A stretch of DNA of 64,000 nucleotides, taken from Novosphingobium sp. KCTC 2891 (GTDB lineage: Bacteria; Pseudomonadota; Alphaproteobacteria; Sphingomonadales; Sphingomonadaceae). Numbering within the stretch: position 1 is the stretch's first letter; each line of letters opens with the position of its first letter. The stretch lies in contig NZ_JAPCZG010000004.1 in assembly GCF_025938155.1 (NCBI RefSeq), positions 62,001 to 126,000 of the forward strand. Direction: 5' to 3'. The notes below the pieces were generated by a model. It had not been told where the DNA came from. It did no database searches and saw only the letters and a list, made by a program, of their open reading frames with translations. Shown here one piece after another: positions 61,675-64,000 of this stretch. The position numbers were made by a program, and so were the translations under genes.

Positions 61675-63540
61675 ATGGCCGACCTTCCGATTTCCCGCAA
61701 GCTGCTGCTTGCACTCAGTGCCCTGATCCTAGCCCTGCTGGGGGTTGGCGCGGTGGGCTTCATCGGGCTGGGAAGCCTGTCCGACGTGGCGCAGGATCTG
61801 GCGGTTTCGCGGCGTGAAAAGCTGGAGGCTGCCGCGCTTGTCAATTCGGCCGTGTCCGATCTGCGGGTTGCCGAGGCGACCCACATCCTTTCCACCACGC
61901 CCGAGGAACTGCACAGCGCGACGCGCGACGTGGAACAGGCGCGGCAGACCATCGACCGCAACGTCGAATGGCTCAAGCCCCGTCTCAATCTGCCGACGAC
62001 GAAGGCTGCGCTGGCCGCCTTCATCCCGCTGCGCGATGCCTATTACCGCAAGGCGGATCCGATGCTGGCGCTCTCCGCTCAGAATCGCAACGAGGAGGCC
62101 TTCGCCGCCTTCCGCGCCAACGATGGCGCGTTCGACCAGATCGACAAGGCAGCGACCCTGATCCAGAGCGCGCAGTCCGAAGTGATGAAGGAAAAGGCGG
62201 TCGAAGCCGCCGGCATCGCCAGCAACGCGCGGATCATCCTGGTCGTCGTCACCGTGGCCGCACTGGCGCTCGCCGCAGCCATGCTGGTGCTGCTGACCCG
62301 CCTGATCGCCAATCCGCTGGTCGAAGTGACGCGGACGATCGCCTCGCTCGCCGAAGGACGCACCGACGTGGTCGCGCGCAACACCGAGCGCCGCGATGAA
62401 GTGGGCGACCTTTCGCGTGCCACCGGGGCGCTGCGCGACCTGCTCGTGGCCGCCGAACGCTCGAAGGAAGAACAGGCTGCGCTGATCGTGCGCAGTGTCG
62501 GCACCGCGCTCTCCAGCCTTTCGGAAGGAGACCTGACCCATCGCATCGACGCCGACCTGCCGGGCGTGTTCGCCGCGCTCAAGACCAATTACAACCGCGC
62601 CGCCCAGAGCCTGGCGGAAACGCTGACCACGCTCGGGCAGGTATCGACCAGCCTCGATTCGGGCGCCGGCCAAATTCGCCAGGCATCGGAAGACCTTTCC
62701 TCGCGCACCGAACAGCAGGCCGCCAGCCTTGAGGAATCGGCTGCCGCGCTGGCGCAGGTCACCCAGACCGTCGCCCAGTCGGTCGATGCCGCGCAGGACG
62801 CCAACCGCGCGGTGACCGGCGCTACCGCCGAAGCCACGGCTTCGGAAGACGTGGTGCGCCGCGCGATCGGCGCGATGGATGCGATCGAGCAGACCTCGCG
62901 CGAGATCGAGCAGATCATCTCGCTGATCGACGGGATCGCATTCCAGACCAATCTCCTGGCGCTCAACGCCGGAGTCGAGGCGGCGCGTGCGGGCGAGGCA
63001 GGCAAGGGCTTCGCGGTGGTGGCGACCGAAGTGCGCGCGCTGGCGCAGCGCTCGGCAGAGGCCGCCAACGACATCAAGGGCCGCATCAGCCAGGCCTCGC
63101 GAGAGGTCGCCACGGGCGTGGGCCTTGTTTCGGAGACGGGCAACGCGCTTGGCCGCATCGCCGACCAGGTTAAGCAGGTGAGCGGGCTGATGGCCAAGAT
63201 TGCCGAAGCGTCCGAAGCGCAGTCTGCCAGCCTGGTGCAGGTGAACGGCGCGATCGCCGAAATGGGCAAGATGACCCAGCAGAACGCCGCGATGAGCGAG
63301 GAATCGACCGCTGCGGCCAAGAGCCTCGCCACGCAGGCCGCCGATCTGATGGACCAGGTGCGTCAGTTCCGCCTGCCCGATCAGGCTCCGCCGGTCCGCA
63401 ACGTGTCGTTTGCCCCGGCACCTACGCCCGTCAAGGTCGCGGTGAAGGCAGACAGGGCCGACAACGAACCGGTGTGGACGCCCGCACCAAAGCGGGTCGC
63501 CAATGCCTCGTTCGGCGGCGACGACTGGTCGGAATTCTGA
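61675..63540 (+). CDS. Methyl-accepting chemotaxis protein
   Basis: The 621-residue receptor has membrane helices at about 9-31 and 183-207, a periplasmic four-helix-type sensor domain of about 150 residues, a HAMP domain (about 210-265), and a cytoplasmic signalling hairpin. The tip region reads [33 protein letters not shown] (about 418-450). The C terminus is DWSEF, matching the xWxxF pentapeptide that tethers CheR/CheB. It should feed the CheA-CheW system encoded at 14-20 kb. The ligand is unknown. Confidence 0.95.
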   Translation: MADLPISRKLLLALSALILALLGVGAVGFIGLGSLSDVAQDLAVSRREKLEAAALVNSAVSDLRVAEATHILSTTPEELHSATRDVEQARQTIDRNVEWLKPRLNLPTTKAALAAFIPLRDAYYRKADPMLALSAQNRNEEAFAAFRANDGAFDQIDKAATLIQSAQSEVMKEKAVEAAGIASNARIILVVVTVAALALAAAMLVLLTRLIANPLVEVTRTIASLAEGRTDVVARNTERRDEVGDLSRATGALRDLLVAAERSKEEQAALIVRSVGTALSSLSEGDLTHRIDADLPGVFAALKTNYNRAAQSLAETLTTLGQVSTSLDSGAGQIRQASEDLSSRTEQQAASLEESAAALAQVTQTVAQSVDAAQDANRAVTGATAEATASEDVVRRAIGAMDAIEQTSREIEQIISLIDGIAFQTNLLALNAGVEAARAGEAGKGFAVVATEVRALAQRSAEAANDIKGRISQASREVATGVGLVSETGNALGRIADQVKQVSGLMAKIAEASEAQSASLVQVNGAIAEMGKMTQQNAAMSEESTAAAKSLATQAADLMDQVRQFRLPDQAPPVRNVSFAPAPTPVKVAVKADRADNEPVWTPAPKRVANASFGGDDWSEF

Positions 63541-63586
63541 GAACGGCCTTATCGGCCGGAATGCGGAAGGGCGGCAGGCGGGAGGA

Positions 63587-63784
63587 TCAGTCCTCCAGCT
63601 TCGCCGCCTTTTCTTCTGCAAGGCGCTCGCGGGTCGCCTTCATCGATTCTTCACGCCGGCCCATTTCTTCCCAGGCGGACTGGGAGCGCAGGAAAATCTC
63701 GCGCTGGTTGGGCAAGGTGGTGTTTGCGGCCATGTCGGCGCAGATCTGCGCCTGTCGCATATAGTGGCTTCCGGACACGGACAT
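63587..63784 (-). CDS. Small hypothetical protein
   Basis: I do not recognise this 65-residue protein. It is charged and helical (YMRQAQICADMAANTTLPNQ, then RRSQSAWEEM-type helix and KATRERLAEEKAAKLED). GAAGGAGAG stands just before the ATG, so it is probably expressed. Small proteins of this look occur widely in sphingomonads, to my recollection. It converges on the MCP gene with a 46-base gap. Confidence 0.7.
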   Translation of the reverse strand: MSVSGSHYMRQAQICADMAANTTLPNQREIFLRSQSAWEEMGRREESMKATRERLAEEKAAKLED

Positions 63785-63886
63785 CGGCCTCTCTCCTTCA
63801 GCTCTGGGTATTTTCGGCCCGAGGGGCCAGCCGGACGGACCGGCACGCCGGGAGGCCGAAGCCCCCCGGCGCTCAGCACCAGCGGA

Positions 63887-64000
63887 TCAGGCCGACTGGA
63901 GGTTGACCGCAGCCATCTTGCCGCGCTTGTCAGCCTCGACCTCGTACTGGACGCGCTGGTCCTTGGTCAGGGTGGCCATGCCCGAACGTTCGACCGCACT
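63887..64000 (-). CDS. Cold-shock protein (CspA family), C-terminal part
   Basis: The window ends inside this gene; the last 37 codons are present. They read SAVERSGMATLTKDQRVQYE and then a segment ending GKMAAVNLQSA, which matches the last two strands of a CspA cold-shock domain (RNA chaperone). The stop lies about 100 bases upstream, in transcription terms, of the small hypothetical gene's start. Confidence 0.88.
   Translation of the reverse strand, partial: SAVERSGMATLTKDQRVQYEVEADKRGKMAAVNLQSA

Noticed and set aside
1..64000. CRISPR arrays, prophage, insertion sequences, rRNA genes
   Set aside because: No spaced direct repeats, transposase, phage structural genes or rRNA segments were seen on either strand.

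Overview
This window is GC-rich bacterial chromosome. It carries flagellar and chemotaxis genes, a GST-family protein that looks like the division factor FzlA, a CheB/CheR/CheD set, Rieske oxygenase plus TonB-receptor catabolic genes, and sphingomonad-style gene order around ftsEX and rpmI-rplT-pheST. Together these point to an alphaproteobacterium of the order Sphingomonadales, in the Novosphingobium/Sphingobium range. This is judged from protein recognition only; no database was consulted.

Region 1 (1-20 kb, + strand except one gene) is a flagellar and chemotaxis block. It runs fliF(end)-G-H-I-J-K-L-M-N-O-P-Q-R, flhB, fliD, fliS: the basal body ring, switch, export ATPase, export gate, hook-length control, cap and chaperone. 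The genes overlap or are tightly spaced. A minus-strand CheB-like gene that lacks the catalytic histidine follows. Then comes a second + strand operon: a STAS protein, cheA, cheR, a complete cheB, cheD, cheY, cheW and an unrecognised 87-residue protein. An MCP ending in a CheR-type tether lies far away at 61.7 kb.

Region 2 (20-27 kb) is housekeeping: an ABC-F ATPase coupled to a GreA/GreB-like protein, a DEAD-box helicase, FzlA-like GST, an NDUFA9-like reductase and tRNA-Leu(CAG). Region 3 (27-37 kb, all minus) looks accessory. It has a two-component system, an M28 peptidase, then TetR, a TonB-dependent receptor, a SnoaL-like protein, a Rieske oxygenase and an SDR. It ends at tRNA-Leu(GAG), which faces the first tRNA-Leu. 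Two matched palindromes between tetR and the receptor gene look like its operators.

Region 4 (37-50 kb) has a zinc-ribbon protein, ftsE-ftsX-ydcF-plsC-NRAMP-like genes, hisC-tyrA, a PAS-GGDEF-EAL-PilZ protein and glnK-amtB. The last pair sits behind a textbook sigma-54 promoter and an upstream palindrome. Region 5 (50-64 kb, mostly minus) has an EEP nuclease, a PNPOx-like protein with a coupled hydrolase, prfC, an aldose epimerase, pheT-pheS, an AraC regulator inserted between pheS and rplT, rpmI, metA behind a long structured leader, the MCP, and the tail of a cold-shock gene.

A shared promoter form, TTGnnn-N17-TAGnGn followed by a GC-rich discriminator, appears before both tRNA-Leu genes, rpmI-rplT, pheST, prfC and the ABC-F gene. 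In the last three it ends 6-8 bases before the start codon with no ribosome-binding site, which suggests leaderless mRNAs.
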